64,000 nucleotides of DNA from Paraburkholderia ferrariae NBRC 106233 (GTDB lineage Bacteria; Pseudomonadota; Gammaproteobacteria; Burkholderiales; Burkholderiaceae). The position numbers and the translations under genes were made by a program. A model generated the notes under the pieces. The model searched no databases, was not told where the DNA came from, and saw only the letters and a program-made list of their open reading frames with translations. The first letter of the stretch is position 1. Every line of letters begins with the position of its first letter. Below are positions 20,218 to 28,048 of this stretch, one piece after another. The stretch lies in contig NZ_BAYB01000003.1 in assembly GCF_000685035.1 (NCBI RefSeq), positions 1 through 64,000 on the forward strand, read 5' to 3'.

Positions 20218-21146
20218 TGGGAATCCTTATGATGGCGACGCTTGCTGCCGGCGCGGCCGTTGCGATCACTACGGCCCTCGCGTCCGCCGGCCGGGTCCAC
20301 GCCCAGCCACTGCATGGCGATGAGGAGCGGCATCGCCATGATGAAGAACAGAATGGTGTAGGCGCTGCCCACCTCGATGCGCATCGAGGCATAGGTGTCG
20401 GCGAGGCCGACGGGCAGCGTCTTCGTGTCCGGCGTGTGCAGCATCCAGGTGAGATTGAACTCGCCGATGGAGAGCGTGAGCACCGCGAGCGCGCCCGCCA
20501 CGATGCCGGGCCGCGCGTTGGGCAGCACGATGGTGAAGAAGCGCTGCAGGAAGCTGGCGCCGAGGCTCGCGGCGCCCTCTTCGAGCGTGCGCAGGTCCGC
20601 CGACGCGCAGACCGCCGCCACGGGCCGCACCATGAACGGCAGCGTAAAGACCACATGGCCGACCACGATGAACCAGGCGCTCATGCGAAACGCGGTGAAG
20701 CCGCCATAGACCACCAGCAACGCGAGCGCCGAAGCGAGCCCGGGCAGCGCCACGGGCATGACGAGCAGCTCCTCGATGAGACGCGAAGCGCGCGTGCGGC
20801 TGCGCGCGAGCGCGTAGCCGGCGGGCACGCCCGCGAGCAGCGTCATCGCGAGCGTGGCGGCGGCGACTTCGAGCGAAAGGAATACGGAGGCGTGATACTC
20901 CGTCCACACCTGGTCGAGCCAGCGCAGCGTGAGGCCGCTCGCGACGCCGCGAAAGTAGTTGACGGTCAGCCCGGCGAGGATCGACATGACCACCGGCACG
21001 ATCAGGAACGCGCAGGTCGCAAGGGTGACGAACCACTGCGCGCAGGCAAGCCAGGTGCGGGTGGACGGCAGGGACAGACGCCGGCGCCGCGTGGCAGGCG
21101 GCTCGTCCGGCAGCTCCGGGGCTGCGGGGGTGGCGAGGGAATTCAT
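20214..21146 (-). CDS. ABC importer permease (PotC/PhnV-type)
   Basis: About 310 residues with six membrane segments after a basic, Pro-rich N-terminal tail. The EAA loop is visible as EEGAASLGASFLQRFFTIVLPNARPGI. The start at 21146 (MNSLATP) or 12 codons earlier cannot be decided. The C-terminus is unusually basic and charged (RNGRAGSKRRHHK). It pairs with the next permease to form the channel. Confidence 0.9.
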   Translation of the reverse strand: MNSLATPAAPELPDEPPATRRRRLSLPSTRTWLACAQWFVTLATCAFLIVPVVMSILAGLTVNYFRGVASGLTLRWLDQVWTEYHASVFLSLEVAAATLAMTLLAGVPAGYALARSRTRASRLIEELLVMPVALPGLASALALLVVYGGFTAFRMSAWFIVVGHVVFTLPFMVRPVAAVCASADLRTLEEGAASLGASFLQRFFTIVLPNARPGIVAGALAVLTLSIGEFNLTWMLHTPDTKTLPVGLADTYASMRIEVGSAYTILFFIMAMPLLIAMQWLGVDPAGGREGRSDRNGRAGSKRRHHKDSQ

Positions 21147-21192
21147 GCGTGTTGTCGCGTTGTCTTGAGCGCCGTGTTTCAAGGCTCGGGGT

Positions 21193-22017
21193 TCAGGCCG
21201 TGGCGGCGACCGAAGCGCCGGTCAGGCTGCGCGCGAGCGTGAGTGCGCCCCAGGTCACGAGCCCGAGCACGATCGACAGGCCGGCTGCCGTCACCATGTT
21301 CGCGTTGAGCGTGAACTCGGTGTAGATGGTCATCGGCAGGACGTCGATATCGGTTGCGAGCGTGAAGGCCGTGCCGAACGCGCCCATGGCCGTGGCGAAG
21401 CACACGGCGCCCGCGGCGATGAGACCCGGCGCGAGCGCGGGCAGGATCACGTCGCAGAAGATGCGCCACGCCGATGCGCCGAGCGAACGCGCGGCTTCTT
21501 CGAGCGAGGCGTCGAGTTGCGTCGCGCAGGCCATGACGGTGACGATCACGCGCGGAATGGAAAAGTACAGATAGCCCGCAAAGAGCCCGGCCATCGAGTA
21601 GGCGAACACCCAGCGCTCGCCGGTGAGGCGCAGCGCGAGCGCGCCGATCAGCCCCTGCCGCCCCGCGAGCATGATCACCATGAAGCCCACGACGACACCC
21701 GGAAACGCGAGCGGAAACGTGAGCAAGGCGAGCAGCGCGCGGCGGCCGGGGAACTGGCGCCGTGCGAGCAGCAGGCCGCAAACCGTGGAGATCGCGAGCG
21801 TGGCCGCCGTGACCGCCGCCGAAAGCGCGATCGTGGCGGCGAGGCTCTTCATGTAGCGGCCATTCGTGAGGAGTGCTCGATAAGTCTCGACGAGGTGGCC
21901 GTCCGCGCTCACCTGCACGAGCGCGACCATCGGCAGCAGCCAGAAGGCGAGGAAGATCGCGAGGGCGGGCGCGACGAGCGCCACGCGCCAGCGCAGCGGA
22001 AACGTGAGATCGTGCAT
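21193..22017 (-). CDS. ABC importer permease (PotB/PhnU-type)
   Basis: A 274-residue, six-segment permease with EAA loop EEAARSLGASAWRIFCDVILPALAPGL. Start at 22017 (MHDLTFP), right before the first membrane helix; the frame is open 48 codons upstream but runs into the solute-binding gene. Second of two permeases in the block; spacing to both neighbours is under 60 bp. Confidence 0.9.
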   Translation of the reverse strand: MHDLTFPLRWRVALVAPALAIFLAFWLLPMVALVQVSADGHLVETYRALLTNGRYMKSLAATIALSAAVTAATLAISTVCGLLLARRQFPGRRALLALLTFPLAFPGVVVGFMVIMLAGRQGLIGALALRLTGERWVFAYSMAGLFAGYLYFSIPRVIVTVMACATQLDASLEEAARSLGASAWRIFCDVILPALAPGLIAAGAVCFATAMGAFGTAFTLATDIDVLPMTIYTEFTLNANMVTAAGLSIVLGLVTWGALTLARSLTGASVAATA

Positions 22018-22075
22018 GACGGTCGGCGTTCGGGACGGGTTCGACGGATTCGAGGGCGGTGCGCTCAGTGCACGA

Positions 22076-23188
22076 TCAGTGCATGATCTGCAGGTAGCGT
22101 TCGCCGAACGCCTGCTGCTGCGCGGCCATCTTTGCGAAGTCCACCGGCTTGGCGCGCGCATAGTCGCTCGCGGGCAGGAACTTCGCGGCTGCTTCCGGCG
22201 AGAGCGCGTTCGCCCGCACGGGACGCAGGTAGGCGTTCGCCCACAGCTTTTGGCCTTCGTCGGAGAGCACGAAATCCAGCACCTTCTTGCCGTTTTCGGC
22301 GTGCGGCGCGTTTTTCACGAGGCTCATCACGTAGGGCACCGAAATCGTGCCTTCCTTGGGAATCACGAATTCCACGTTGGCGTGGTCCTTGTATTTCGCG
22401 CGATAGGCATCGAAGTCGTAGTCGAGCAGGATCGGAATCTCGCCCGAGAGCACGCGGGCGTAGGCCGTCTGCTTCGGCACGATGGGCTCGTTCGCCTTGA
22501 GCTTGCTGAACCACTCGAGGGCCGGCTGGAAGTTGTCGAGCGTGCCGCCCAGCGCGAGGTTCACGGCCACGGCGCCCGCATAGCCGACAAAGGCGCTGGA
22601 CGGATCGAGATAGCCGATCATGCCTTTGTATTCGGGCTTGAGCAGGTCGGCCCACGAACGCGGCACCGGCTTGCCGTCGAGCGCGTCCTTGTTCACGAAG
22701 AAGCCGAGCGTGCCCGAGTGGATCGCGAACCAGTAGCCTTGCGGGTCCTTGAGGTTCGCGGGAATGTCGTTCCAGTGGGCGGGCTTGTACGGCGCGATCA
22801 CGCCTTTATCCTTCGCCTGGAAGGCCGAGGAAATGCCCAGGTAGACCACGTCGGCGACCGGGCTCTTCTGCTCGGCCATCAGTTGCGCGATGGCCTGGCC
22901 GGAGTTCTTGTTGTCGAACGGCACGCGGATGCCGGTCTTCTGCTGGATCGCCTGGATCTGGCTCGCCCAGTCGGCCCACTCGGGCGGGCAGTTGTAGCAG
23001 ATGGCGGTTTCGTCGGCCTGGGCCGCGGACGGCGCGACCAGGCCCGCGGCGAGCGCGAGGGACACGGTGGCCACGAACGGCAGCGCACGCGCGGCGCGCG
23101 TCACGGGGTCGGCGAGGCGTGCGAACAGCGGCAACGATTTAAAAATGCGGCGCGATAGCGGACCGGCGAGGGCGAATCGGCGAGTCAC
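22076..23188 (-). CDS. Periplasmic solute-binding protein of ABC importer (PotD/FbpA-type)
   Basis: A 370-residue exported protein. The signal peptide is long and basic and ends near SAAQADE. The mature protein has the cluster-D substrate-binding pattern (ICYNCPPEWADW, DVVYLGISSAFQAKDKGVIAPYKP, FAIHSGTLGFFVNKDAL, GEIPILLDYDFDAYR). Such proteins bind polyamines, iron, thiamine, phosphonates or glycerophosphodiesters. The Cys-X2-Cys near the mature N-terminus (CYNC) is unusual. The substrate is inferred from the GpdQ-like gene at the end of the block. Confidence 0.9.
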   Translation of the reverse strand: MTRRFALAGPLSRRIFKSLPLFARLADPVTRAARALPFVATVSLALAAGLVAPSAAQADETAICYNCPPEWADWASQIQAIQQKTGIRVPFDNKNSGQAIAQLMAEQKSPVADVVYLGISSAFQAKDKGVIAPYKPAHWNDIPANLKDPQGYWFAIHSGTLGFFVNKDALDGKPVPRSWADLLKPEYKGMIGYLDPSSAFVGYAGAVAVNLALGGTLDNFQPALEWFSKLKANEPIVPKQTAYARVLSGEIPILLDYDFDAYRAKYKDHANVEFVIPKEGTISVPYVMSLVKNAPHAENGKKVLDFVLSDEGQKLWANAYLRPVRANALSPEAAAKFLPASDYARAKPVDFAKMAAQQQAFGERYLQIMH

Positions 23189-23225
23189 GGCAGGTCTCCA
23201 GGACGGGTGAAAGGTCGTAATGCGT

Positions 23226-23252
23226 GCCCCTCGTGTTATGAGCGCGAGGGGC
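23226..23252. terminator. Weak hairpin between LacI and solute-binding genes
   Basis: An 8-bp GC-rich stem (23226-23233 with 23245-23252), 11-nt loop, no T-run on either strand. It may reduce read-through from lacI or stabilise a cleaved mRNA end. Confidence 0.35.
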
Positions 23253-23266
23253 CGGCGAGAAGTGAT

Positions 23267-24340
23267 TTATGAGCGATCGAATTCGCCGTCTTCGTGCGGC
23301 TTAGGCGTGGACGGCAGCGTATCCGCGAGCGGTGCGCTCGCAATGGCGGCGATCGTGCCGCCCTCGCGCAGCGTGTGCGGCAGTGCGAGTCCGAGCGAGG
23401 CGCCCGCGTACTCGCCGCCGATGCGTGCCATCAGCCGTTGCCATGCCGAACGTCCGATCTCGCCGTTCGGCGTGCCGATGCTCACGAGCGGCGGTGCGAG
23501 CAGCTCGCCCATGGCGAGACCGTCGAAGCCGAGGATCGACATGTCCTGCGGCACGCGCATGCGCGCGCGGCGCAGGCCGCGCATCACCACCATCGCGAGC
23601 AGGTCGTTGCTGCAGAAGAGGGCGGTGGGACGTCGCGCACCGGTGGTGAGGTGCGCGAGCACCGAGGGCGCGAGTTCGTTTGCGTTGAAGTCGATTTCGA
23701 GCGCGGGCGCCGGCGTGAGCCCCGCCTGTTGCATGGCCTGCGCGTAGCCCGCGTGACGCTGCCGAGCCCGGTCGGACGCGGAGAGCGTGCCGGCCAGCAT
23801 CAGGATGCGGCGGTGGCCGTGCGCGATCAGCATGCGCACGCCGTCGTAGGCAGCCTGGCGGTTATCCACGGAAACCGAGGGACGGCGCTTCGTGTCGTTG
23901 TGCATCAGCACGTAGAGCGGACCGTCGGCGTCGAGTTCGTCGAGGAGCGGATGGGTATCCGCGTCCGCTACCGTGAGGATCAGACCTTCAACGCGTTGCG
24001 TGCGCAACGTTTCGATGGCGTGGCGCTCGCGGTCGGCGTCGTATTGCGTGGTCATCAGCATGAGCCGGAAACCTTGCGCCGCAGCGAGATCGTCGATGCC
24101 CTGCAGGCATTCGGCGAAAACGGGGTTGGCGAGCGTCGGCAGCACGACGCCGATCAGGCGCGTGCGCTCGCCGCGCAACTGGCGGCCGAGGGGGCTCGGG
24201 CGGAACTTGAGCGCGTCGATGGCCTCGCGCACCTTGGCGAGCGTGACCGGATTGACGGTGTGCGGTGCGTTGATCGCTCGCGAAACGGTGGCGATCGAGA
24301 AACCGGCGTGTGCGGCGACATCCTTGATGGTTGGCGTCAT
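23267..24340 (-). CDS. LacI-family transcriptional regulator
   Basis: A 357-residue regulator. The N-terminal helix-turn-helix (IKDVAAHAGFSIATVSRAIN, residues ~4-23) and hinge helix (SPLGRQLRGERTR) are standard for LacI/PurR. Residues 60-340 form the periplasmic-binding-protein-like sensor. It lies first in the block containing the ABC importer and phosphodiesterase, so it probably controls them. A LacI-type operator sits just before its own start, pointing to autoregulation. Confidence 0.92.
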   Translation of the reverse strand: MTPTIKDVAAHAGFSIATVSRAINAPHTVNPVTLAKVREAIDALKFRPSPLGRQLRGERTRLIGVVLPTLANPVFAECLQGIDDLAAAQGFRLMLMTTQYDADRERHAIETLRTQRVEGLILTVADADTHPLLDELDADGPLYVLMHNDTKRRPSVSVDNRQAAYDGVRMLIAHGHRRILMLAGTLSASDRARQRHAGYAQAMQQAGLTPAPALEIDFNANELAPSVLAHLTTGARRPTALFCSNDLLAMVVMRGLRRARMRVPQDMSILGFDGLAMGELLAPPLVSIGTPNGEIGRSAWQRLMARIGGEYAGASLGLALPHTLREGGTIAAIASAPLADTLPSTPKPHEDGEFDRS

Positions 24341-24357
24341 GCGTGGCGGCCCGAGCG

Positions 24358-24373
24358 TTGTAAACGTTTTCGA
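24358..24373. promoter_or_regulatory. Candidate LacI-family operator
   Basis: TTGTAAACGTTTTCGA, an imperfect palindrome around AAACGTTT with the central CG typical of LacI-family sites, 18 bp before the lacI start codon. I found no second copy before the solute-binding gene. Confidence 0.55.
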
Positions 24374-24463
24374 TGGGCCGATTATGGAAAGCGCGTGTGA
24401 CGGTGGGATGACGAAGCGCGCTTGGGGAGGGGGCGGGGCAATGGTAGAATCCGGACCGCCCTT

Positions 24464-24827
24464 GCCGGGGTGATGAAATTGGTAAACATAGCGGACTTAA
24501 AGAAAGATTGAGTGCCCGGTCGGAAACGGCCGGTGCAGAACCCCTCAAATTCGGTGAAACCCCTGGGCGGCGCAAGCGCGGCACCGAGGCAATGCCGAGC
24601 CAAGCCTGCTGCTGCGCCTCGCGCGGCGGCGCGGAAGGTGTAGAGACTAGACGGGGGGCGCCTGGCGCGGCACGCGGCGTGATGCGCGGTGCCGCTACGG
24701 CGAAGGCATAGTCCAGCGCACGAACGCGCGCGTTGCCCCGAGCGATGCGCGCGGCGTCGAAAGACGTGGTGTGACGAAAATCCGCCGCCTCACGGCTTGC
24801 CGGTTCGAGTCCGGTCCCCGGCACCAC
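24464..24827 (+). tRNA. tRNA-Leu(UAA), interrupted by a group I intron
   Basis: The exons 24464-24498 and 24778-24827 join to an 85-nt tRNA with encoded CCA. Acceptor GCCGGGG pairs with CCCCGGC (24817-24823); the anticodon stem is GCGGA/TCCGC with loop CTTAAAA, so the anticodon is UAA. The T arm is CCGG-TTCGAGT-CCGG, and a long class II variable arm (CGCC...GGC) fits Leu. The gene is split between U34 and A35, exactly where cyanobacterial tRNA-Leu(UAA) introns sit. It stands alone, followed by a terminator. Confidence 0.93.
24499..24777 (+). ncRNA. Group I self-splicing intron (IC3-like) in tRNA-Leu(UAA)
   Basis: The intron is 279 nt. P1 forms between exon ACTT (24495-24498) and the internal guide GAGT (24510-24513), giving the required U-G pair at the 5' splice site; the last intron base is G (24777). 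The core motifs resemble the Azoarcus tRNA-Ile intron: TCAAATTCGGTGAAACC (24547-24563), ATGCCGAGCCAAGC (24593-24606), GAAGGTGTAGAGACTAGACG (24635-24654) and ACGGCGAAGGCATAGTCCAG (24698-24717). P2 is CCGGTC...GGCCGG. No homing endonuclease frame fits inside it, so it is a small ribozyme-only intron. The subgroup is inferred from these core matches. Confidence 0.92.
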
Positions 24828-24857
24828 GAAGTATTCCAGGTAGTTCCAGAGAAGTCC

Positions 24858-24895
24858 AAAAACCCGCCAAGATCAAAGACTTGGCGGGTTTTTTG
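24858..24895 (+). terminator. Terminator after tRNA-Leu
   Basis: A stem of about 14 bp with A-rich left end (24858-24871 with 24880-24893), 8-nt loop, run of six T at 24889-24894, 31 bp after the tRNA CCA. Confidence 0.9.
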
Positions 24896-25212
24896 TTTCT
24901 TGGGCGTGTGAAAGCAGTTGGGTCTTGTCGCCAATTTCGACAAGGGCGACCACGCTGGTCGATACGAGGCAGGATTCCATGGGGTTTCTGGTTACCGGGC
25001 CACGCAGTCAACACGCGATGACACGCCCCCCTGCGATCCGGGCAGGTAGGGATGCACGTCATCGGTCCTGCCAGGCTGGCGCTGCACACGCCGTGTCGCC
25101 ATGAGGCAGACAAGTATGTTGGCGTGCGCCCTTGAACATCGCGTCCGAAGCGGCTACTCCCCGAAAAATGCGGCGTTTATAAGAACATGCTGCCCAATCC
25201 CATCAGGTATTT
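24896..25212. other. Gene-free region between tRNA-Leu and dmeR
   Basis: About 320 bp with no supported gene. I looked for a repeat of the tRNA 3' end that would mark an integration site and did not see one here. Confidence 0.5.
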
Positions 25213-25236
25213 TAGTATACCCCCCCATCCTATTGA
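25213..25236. promoter_or_regulatory. Candidate DmeR/RcnR operator
   Basis: An AT-rich segment (TAGTATA), seven C (25220-25226), then ATCCTATTGATG. An AT-tract/GC-tract/AT-tract arrangement with a run of G or C is the hallmark of RcnR/CsoR-type operators. It lies 34-57 bp before the dmeR start. Confidence 0.6.
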
Positions 25237-25269
25237 TGCTACACTGCGCCCGCAAAAAGGAGAGCGCGC

Positions 25270-25542
25270 ATGAGCCATACGATTCGCGAAAAGCAGAAGC
25301 TGCTTAACCGCATTCGCCGGATTAAAGGGCAGGTCGAAGCGATTGAAAGGGCGCTAGAGGAAGAGCGCGGTTGCATGGACGTGCTGCAACAGGTGACGAG
25401 TTGCCGCGGTGCCATGAACGGCCTGCTCGCCGTCGTGCTTGAGGACCACATTCGCACCCATCTTGTCGACGCAGAACCGGCTGACGAGCATGGCAGCGGG
25501 ACCGAGCAATTAATCGAAGTAGTTCACAGCTACTTCAAGTGA
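25270..25542 (+). CDS. dmeR: Ni/Co-responsive repressor DmeR (RcnR/CsoR family)
   Basis: A 90-residue all-helical repressor. It keeps all four residues that bind Ni/Co in E. coli RcnR: His3, Cys35, His60 and His64. This separates it from copper-sensing CsoR and formaldehyde-sensing FrmR. AAGGAG precedes the ATG. It ends 7 bp before dmeF, so the pair is an operon and metal binding should release repression of the exporter. Confidence 0.9.
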   Translation: MSHTIREKQKLLNRIRRIKGQVEAIERALEEERGCMDVLQQVTSCRGAMNGLLAVVLEDHIRTHLVDAEPADEHGSGTEQLIEVVHSYFK

Positions 25543-25549
25543 GAGAAGC

Positions 25550-26833
25550 ATGACCATGTTCGAGGACGCCGCCTTCGGGGCGGGCCATGACCATATCTTC
25601 CTCGGCGCTGCCCATGCGGACAACGAGCGCAGAACCTGGATGGTGATCGCGCTGTGCAGCGCCATGATGGTGGCCGAGATTGTCGGCGGCAGCCTTTTTG
25701 GCTCACTGGCGCTCGTTGCCGATGGCCTCCACATGTCAACGCACGCGGGCGCGATGCTGATCGCCGCGCTTGCGTATACCTATGCACGCAAGCACGCGAG
25801 CGACAACCGCTTCGTGTTCGGTACCGGCAAGCTGGGCGATCTCGCAGGCTTCACCAGCGCCATCGTGCTCGCCATGATCGCACTGCTGATCGGATACGAA
25901 GCCGTCTCGCGCTTTCTCTCGCCCGTACCCATTCGCTTCGGCCAGGCGATTCCCATCGCGATACTCGGTCTGCTAGTCAATCTTGCGAGCGTCTGGCTGC
26001 TGAGCGGCAACCACCACGGCCACAGTCATGGATACAACCACGGTCATCGTCACGGTCACGGCCATGAAGACGGGCACGAGGAAGAGGTGCATCGCATCTT
26101 CGGCAGCGCGGGCGTATTTGCTCTATCGGTCTTCGAAGACGGCGTACCGGCCGTTTTCCGCATGACGCCCGAAACGGCTTCCTCGAAACTGATCGCCAAT
26201 GAGGTTTCGCTTACGACGATCCGCCCCGACGGCACGCACCAGACCTTCGCGTTTGCCGATCGCGGCGGCTATCTGGAGTCGAAGGACGACATTCCTGAGC
26301 CGCACGCATTCAGGGCCGTTGTCCTCCTGCCCGACGGTGAACACCAAATTGAATTCGAGGAACACGAGCACGATCACGACGACGCACATGCGGCCGCGAA
26401 CCGTGACCACAACATTCGCTCGGCCTACATTCACGTCATTGCCGACGCGGCAGTCTCCGTGCTGGCGATCCTCGGCCTGCTGTTGGCGCGTACGTTTGGC
26501 TGGGTCTGGATGGACCCGCTTGCGGGCGTAATCGGTGCCTTGGTGATTGCAAACTGGTCGTGGGGCTTGATGCGAGATACGGGCGGCATCCTGCTCGACA
26601 TGAATCCGGACAAGCGCATGGCCGAGAACGTCCGCCACGTCATCGAAGACAACGGCGACACCGTGCTCGACCTCCACGTCTGGCGCGTCGGTCCGGGGCA
26701 CATGAGCGCAATCGTGTCGGTGGCTACTAGCGAAGCGCAGCGCAAGCCGGGCTTCTATCGTGCGGCACTCAAGCGTTTCAACGGACTGTCACATGTGACG
26801 GTCGAAGTGAATCCGGCTTCCGCCGCCGCCTGA
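25550..26833 (+). CDS. dmeF: CDF-family Co/Ni exporter DmeF
   Basis: A 427-residue cation diffusion facilitator. There are six membrane segments in two groups, with a very His-rich cytoplasmic loop between (HHGHSHGYNHGHRHGHGHE, ~155-175) and a second His/Asp cluster near 275. The ADGLHMSTHAGAM motif in the second segment is characteristic of DmeF, as is the long middle insert (~185-285). CDF proteins exchange metal for protons across the inner membrane. Starts at 25550 or 25556 (MTMFED versus MFED) cannot be separated. Confidence 0.92.
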   Translation: MTMFEDAAFGAGHDHIFLGAAHADNERRTWMVIALCSAMMVAEIVGGSLFGSLALVADGLHMSTHAGAMLIAALAYTYARKHASDNRFVFGTGKLGDLAGFTSAIVLAMIALLIGYEAVSRFLSPVPIRFGQAIPIAILGLLVNLASVWLLSGNHHGHSHGYNHGHRHGHGHEDGHEEEVHRIFGSAGVFALSVFEDGVPAVFRMTPETASSKLIANEVSLTTIRPDGTHQTFAFADRGGYLESKDDIPEPHAFRAVVLLPDGEHQIEFEEHEHDHDDAHAAANRDHNIRSAYIHVIADAAVSVLAILGLLLARTFGWVWMDPLAGVIGALVIANWSWGLMRDTGGILLDMNPDKRMAENVRHVIEDNGDTVLDLHVWRVGPGHMSAIVSVATSEAQRKPGFYRAALKRFNGLSHVTVEVNPASAAA

Positions 26834-26836
26834 CCG

Positions 26837-26914
26837 ATGGCAGTCAAATCGCCTTGCCTTGATGTCTGTGCGTTTGATGGCAAGACCGGGCTTTGTATCG
26901 GCTGCTTTCGTTAA
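26837..26914 (+). pseudogene. Truncated DUF1289 gene
   Basis: Three bases after the dmeF stop an ATG opens a 25-residue frame, MAVKSPCLDVCAFDGKTGLC plus IGCFR, then TAA. It matches the first half of DUF1289 (SPCxxVCxxDxxTGLCxGC), small proteins with four conserved cysteines that normally continue with a TLDEIxxW-like helix. The second half is missing. The frame ends inside the 29-bp inverted repeat that begins at 26909, so the element probably caused the truncation. The four Cys are intact, so a shortened product could still be made. Confidence 0.7.
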
Positions 26915-26996
26915 GGGTTATTGGACGTCTGCCCTCACGCGCCGCGGCAAACTCACGGCCATGTGAATGAGGGCAGACGTCCAATAACCCTTAACG
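26909..26996. repeat. 29-bp perfect inverted repeat, MITE-like
   Basis: The left arm 26909-26937 and right arm 26968-26996 are exact reverse complements, separated by 30 bp. The arms begin CGTTAAGGGTTATTGGACGT. There is no T-run and the loop is long, so it is not a normal terminator. It looks like two facing ends of a lost mobile element, or a very short MITE. I could not identify the family. Confidence 0.8.
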
Positions 26997-27028
26997 TTCT
27001 CCGCCGGTCAGGGCCGACCAGGTATCGG

Positions 27029-27085
27029 ACCAGGTATCGTTTTGCCGGAAAGGAGAAGTTGCTGGCGCCCGGCGTCTATCCGGAT
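27029..27085 (+). pseudogene. Remnant of a P4-type tyrosine integrase
   Basis: The translation TRYRFAGKEKLLAPGVYPD matches the N-terminal DUF4102 domain of P4-like integrases (RYRFAGKEKLLALGVYPD-type). Only about 19 residues remain and no catalytic domain follows. Such integrases insert at tRNA 3' ends, and tRNA-Leu(UAA) lies 2.2 kb upstream. Confidence 0.7.
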
Positions 27086-27289
27086 TCAAGAGCGATGTAT
27101 TTCAGTGGTTCGGTCGGCGAGCCATTGATCCAGGCCTGGGAGATAGCGTTGCGCAGCGCCAAAGGGCGGCAGTTTCGGGGCGAACCAGTCGTTGATGACA
27201 AGGCTGGGTTCGCCGCTGGTTTGGGACGCTCGACGGGACTGCCTGCATCGTCGACAATGGATCTTCATTTCGCCGACGATATCGTGCCC

Positions 27290-27679
27290 ATGTTGAGAAG
27301 AAGAGCATTCACCCCCTTTCTGTGCATCGCTTTGCTTGGGGGCAGCGCAGCGGCTTCGGAGCAGTCACAAAGGCCACCGGGACCGGTAATGATGGTCCAT
27401 TTCGACTATTACCCCAAGGACCTGTCGCGAATTCACGTTCTGGAACATCGGCTGGAAAGCGCGATAAAGCTTGCGGGCGTTGGCGAACTCGGTGAGACGG
27501 AATTTCACCTTGATGGCAATGACGGTTATTTGTATATGTACGGCCCTGATCCAGATCGACTGTACGTGGCGGTGCGTCCTGTCCTGAGATCGTCCAGACT
27601 GATGGCGGGCGCGGAAGTCACGAAGTGGTATGGCTCGCGCACGGAAACGTTCGTGATACGCAAAGGCGACGTGCGATAA
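27290..27679 (+). CDS. Hypothetical exported protein
   Basis: A 129-residue protein with a signal peptide (RRRAFTPFLCIALLGGSAAA). The mature part is mixed alpha/beta with Tyr-rich segments (VHFDYYPKDLSRIHVLEHRL, GNDGYLYMYGPDPDRLYVAV). I do not recognise the family. The start at 27290 is chosen because a signal peptide begins there; the frame is open upstream but only through the integrase remnant. It lies at the edge of the probable island remnant. Confidence 0.6.
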   Translation: MLRRRAFTPFLCIALLGGSAAASEQSQRPPGPVMMVHFDYYPKDLSRIHVLEHRLESAIKLAGVGELGETEFHLDGNDGYLYMYGPDPDRLYVAVRPVLRSSRLMAGAEVTKWYGSRTETFVIRKGDVR

Positions 27680-27751
27680 CGGCGCGACTCTCGAACTTGC
27701 CATTGGCGAGCGCGTGAGGTCTGCGTCAGCGGAGCAGAGGGCGAGGGCCGC

Positions 27752-27853
27752 TCAACGGCTGCCGATATGCCCCGTGCGCGGATCGATCATTCTGGCGAAG
27801 CCGAACAACGCCAGGATGCCGAACGGGCAGGCGATGAAGAATGCGATCAGCAT
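27752..27853 (-). CDS. Possible small membrane protein
   Basis: A 33-residue frame, MLIAFFIACPFGILALFGFA followed by RMIDPRTGHIGSR, that would form one membrane helix. There is no clear ribosome-binding site before ATG 27853, and upstream starts exist. Weakly supported. Confidence 0.25.
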   Translation of the reverse strand: MLIAFFIACPFGILALFGFARMIDPRTGHIGSR

Positions 27854-28048
27854 GATTCGTATCGGTGAAAACGTAACCAAATGTTTCGTCAGTTTAAACC
27901 GATCATGCCGATTGGATACTGGGGAGAACGACAACAAACTGTTGCGCAATAGCAAGCTTCGAGCGCGCCGCGACAGCCCCCAGTCCGGCCAGATGCCCGT
28001 GCCGTGGGCCTTGCAGCGTTATCTGCCGAGCTGCTTTCGGCATCTGCC

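Noticed and set aside
26909..26996. Complete insertion sequence at the 29-bp inverted repeat
   Set aside because: The space between the arms is only 30 bp and no transposase is present.
27016..27039. Two direct copies of GACCAGGTATCG as an att core or IS target duplication
   Set aside because: They are adjacent and lie inside the frame leading into the integrase relic; no element lies between them.
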